Shown here: piece by piece, positions 62,162-64,000 of the stretch
Layout: every line of letters starts with the position of its first letter
How positions within the stretch are numbered: position 1 is the stretch's first letter
Source: Clostridiales bacterium
Lineage (GTDB): Bacteria > Bacillota > Clostridia > Saccharofermentanales > Saccharofermentanaceae
Assembly (NCBI GenBank): GCA_017515465.1
Contig: JAFWFV010000039.1
Coordinates: 23,026 to 87,025 of the forward strand
DNA length: 64,000 bases
Reading direction: 5' to 3'
Position numbers and translations under genes: made by a program
The notes under the pieces: generated by a model
The model's input: only the letters and a program-made list of their open reading frames with translations
Database searches by the model: none
What the model was told of the DNA's origin: nothing

Positions 62162-64000
62162 ATCGAGTAGGGGGAATTTAATCCCCCTCTCACACCACCG
62201 TACGTGCCGTTCGGCATACGGCGGTTCAATTTAACTTCAAAGCGTGACGCTCATTGTAGTAATCAAGGCAACTGATAAGACCTGCCCTGCCAAGCACCTC
62301 TTTTGAGATCGCCCGCTTTACGCAAGTCTTGGTCACGACCCATTGGTATCTGTCTCCACAATACGATGTCAGTCTCGCTAAGTCTTTGGAGACTCCGAGT
62401 TTTTGAAGTCCCCATTGTCTCTTGCTCGGCACCTTCCATTGTTTCCAAATAATGGTTCTAAGCCTTGTCCTTAAATGTGCGTCAATGTCAGATATTGCCA
62501 TCTTCATGCTTCCTAACGCAAAGTAATTTATCCAGCCTCTTGTTACTTGGTTAATCTTTTTAATCCTAATTCCCAATCTCATTGAGTTCTTTCTTTGCGT
62601 CAAGGCTTTGAGTCTGCGTTTGAACTTAGCAACCGAGTCCTGATGCGGTTTGCACTTCCATTCAAGTGTTTTGGTGTCTTTGTAGAATCCAAATCCAAGG
62701 TATTTTACTTTTGTCGGTCTGACTATCTTAGTCTTCTCCGCATTAACCTTGAGACCGAGTTTTCTTTCTATCCAAGACGTGATGGAATTCATCACACGCT
62801 TTGCACTTGCTTCGCTCTTTACTGCAATTATGCAGTCGTCAGCATATCTTGCGAAGTGCAGTCCTCTGTTTTCAAGTTCTTTGTCCAATTCATTCAGCAT
62901 TATGTTGCTAAGTAATGGTGAGAGATTGCCACCCTGCGGCGTTCCCATTTCTGTATGCTCGTATCCTTCCGGGGTCATTACACCTACCTTGAGATATTTG
63001 CGTATCAGAGATTCCGTGTCTCCGTCGTTAATCAGTATGTGAACGTAGCTCAATAGTCTGTCTTGTGGTACGTTGTCAAAGAATTTCTCCAAGTCTATAT
63101 CCACAATCCACGTGTAGTCCTCATTTAAGTATTCAAGGACTTTTCTTATTGCCATCTCACAACTTCTGTTCGGACGAAAGCCATAACTGAACTCCGAGAA
63201 ATGCGGGTCGCATATCGGTCCTATCACTTGTACTATTGCCTGCTGGATTACTCTGTCCATTGCTGTAGGGATTCCAAGTTTTCTCTTTCCGCCATTAGGT
63301 TTGGGTATCTCTACTCGTCTAACGGGTTGAGGCTTGTATTCCCTCCGTAGTATCTGCTCTTTTATCGTAGGCCAATTAGTCTTGATATATTCACCAAGTT
63401 CCTCTGTACTGACGCCGTCAACTCCGCCTGCACCCTTATTGGCACAGACCTTTTTATAGGCTTCGTTCATATTGTCCTTATGTAAGATTTTATCGAGCAG
63501 TTCCGACATTGCCTTGTGTGCTCTTCTCCTTTCCGCTCCCTCGGACTCAGCCTTATGTTGTGTGTTCGGATTTCATATACGTTTCATCCTGCCACTGTCA
63601 GGCATGTCCTCAGGACATACATTTGCTTCGCACGGTTAAATTGTTCCGCCCTTCCCGATTACTCGGTACTATGGCTTCTGCTGACTTCTCACAGTTCGTT
63701 ATTACTACGGATCGTGCTCCGCCTGTGAGACCTCACGGGATAAGCCCCGAACCTTTCCCCATTTACTCGCCTGATTTACGCATTGAGGTTACGGTTGCCT
63801 TTTGGACTTTGATGCCTATTGCCATCTCATCCGCTCAATACGCCTTAATATCAGGTTTCTGTCCGTCGAGCCACGGTTTCGCTATTGCTTCTTCTCGCCT
63901 GTACCTCACGATACAAACCTTGCAAATTGCTTTAAGGTTCGTCGGCAACTACGCCCCTCGGGACTTCCACCCGAGGTTCGGGACATGCCCGTCATACAAT
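62162..64000 (-). mobile_element. Group II intron (5' part beyond window)
   Basis: Domain V is at 62194-62225 on the minus strand (ACCGCCGTATGCC, GAAC loop, GGCACGTACGGTGGT) and domain VI at about 62163-62190 (GGGGGATTAAATTCCCCC with CTACTCGAT at the end, including the bulged A). The 3' splice site is near 62162. The maturase ORF ends exactly at domain V. The region 63510-64000 has intron-RNA stem-loops (domains I-IV) and no other gene. The short maturase without endonuclease suggests a class C- or D-like intron. Its 5' end is outside the window. Confidence 0.88.
62226..63509 (-). CDS. ltrA: Group II intron reverse transcriptase/maturase
   Basis: 427 residues. RT motifs from GIPTAMDRVIQQAI and YGFRPNRSCEMAI to the catalytic YADD (222-225), MGTPQGGNLSPLLSNI (about 188-203), then the thumb and maturase X domain (INQVTRGWINYF, RTIIWKQWK). 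No HNH endonuclease at the C-terminus. It helps intron folding and mobility by reverse splicing into DNA. The ATG has no strong ribosome site (AAGG four bases upstream). Intact, with no frameshift visible, so the intron may still be active. Confidence 0.96.
   Translation of the reverse strand: MSELLDKILHKDNMNEAYKKVCANKGAGGVDGVSTEELGEYIKTNWPTIKEQILRREYKPQPVRRVEIPKPNGGKRKLGIPTAMDRVIQQAIVQVIGPICDPHFSEFSYGFRPNRSCEMAIRKVLEYLNEDYTWIVDIDLEKFFDNVPQDRLLSYVHILINDGDTESLIRKYLKVGVMTPEGYEHTEMGTPQGGNLSPLLSNIMLNELDKELENRGLHFARYADDCIIAVKSEASAKRVMNSITSWIERKLGLKVNAEKTKIVRPTKVKYLGFGFYKDTKTLEWKCKPHQDSVAKFKRRLKALTQRKNSMRLGIRIKKINQVTRGWINYFALGSMKMAISDIDAHLRTRLRTIIWKQWKVPSKRQWGLQKLGVSKDLARLTSYCGDRYQWVVTKTCVKRAISKEVLGRAGLISCLDYYNERHALKLN

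Overview
The window looks like a chromosomal segment of an anaerobic, probably gut or rumen, low-GC-lineage Gram-positive bacterium (class Clostridia). The reasons are the ctsR-mcsA-mcsB-clpC stress operon, a YabO/RqcP-DivIC pair, Veg, an SRP RNA directly ahead of dnaX, pyruvate formate-lyase, formate-tetrahydrofolate ligase, a glmS-type ribozyme and strong AGGAGG ribosome sites. A GH5 cellulase-like enzyme, a GH31 glucosidase and a pilin with a carbohydrate-binding-like tail suggest a plant-fibre niche. I cannot name the species.

Layout. 1-830: start of an EF-G paralogue. 1104-5861: arginine operon argC-argB-argD-argF plus a translationally coupled GNAT acetyltransferase, behind a promoter whose -10 is covered by an ArgR-like box. 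5864-10745: ispE, a small membrane protein, veg, fhs and a catalytically degenerate beta-lactamase-fold protein. 10829-16403: zinc-ribbon protein, divIC, rqcP, recR, ybaB, dnaX and the SRP RNA. 16420-25448: frameshifted membrane glycosyltransferase, pilin, CCA-adding enzyme, degenerate Fe-ADH, GH31, alpha/beta hydrolase and a YugP-type protease. 25543-28618: an orphan PD-(D/E)XK-like protein whose 3' end runs into a phased repeat element, then a pgk-tpi fusion. 28720-34789: acyltransferase and the CtsR regulon operon with a very divergent McsB. 34881-44682: DUF1846 protein, ankyrin-like membrane protein, pflA/pflB, cellulase, PutP symporter and an SPF-repeat protein. 44716-49603: transglutaminase-like protein, then nagB - GlcN-1-P acetyltransferase-like - glmM under a glmS ribozyme, and a sugar acetyltransferase. 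49708-61653: HD-GYP protein, a symporter with a regulatory-like N-terminal domain, L,D-transpeptidase, a 2091-residue surface protein and a lipoprotein metallopeptidase. 61682-64000: palindromic repeats, tRNA-Arg(CCG), a second copy of the phased element and a group II intron that runs off the window.

Two things stand out. (1) Two 179-nt elements (26411-26589 and, inverted, 61973-62151) have nine 8-mers (ATTCTCTA / RTTCTCTA / TAGAGAAT) at identical spacing (5, 24, 10; period 63 nt) while the sequence between the 8-mers is unrelated. I know no named family with this layout. (2) A glmS ribozyme precedes nagB instead of glmS, in an operon whose three enzymes make exactly Fru-6-P to GlcNAc-1-P. 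This suggests that NagB acts here as the biosynthetic, GlcN-6-P-repressed entry enzyme.

Several proteins keep an enzyme fold but have lost canonical catalytic residues (beta-lactamase-like, Fe-ADH-like, HD-like, McsB). These calls were made by eye and need alignment.
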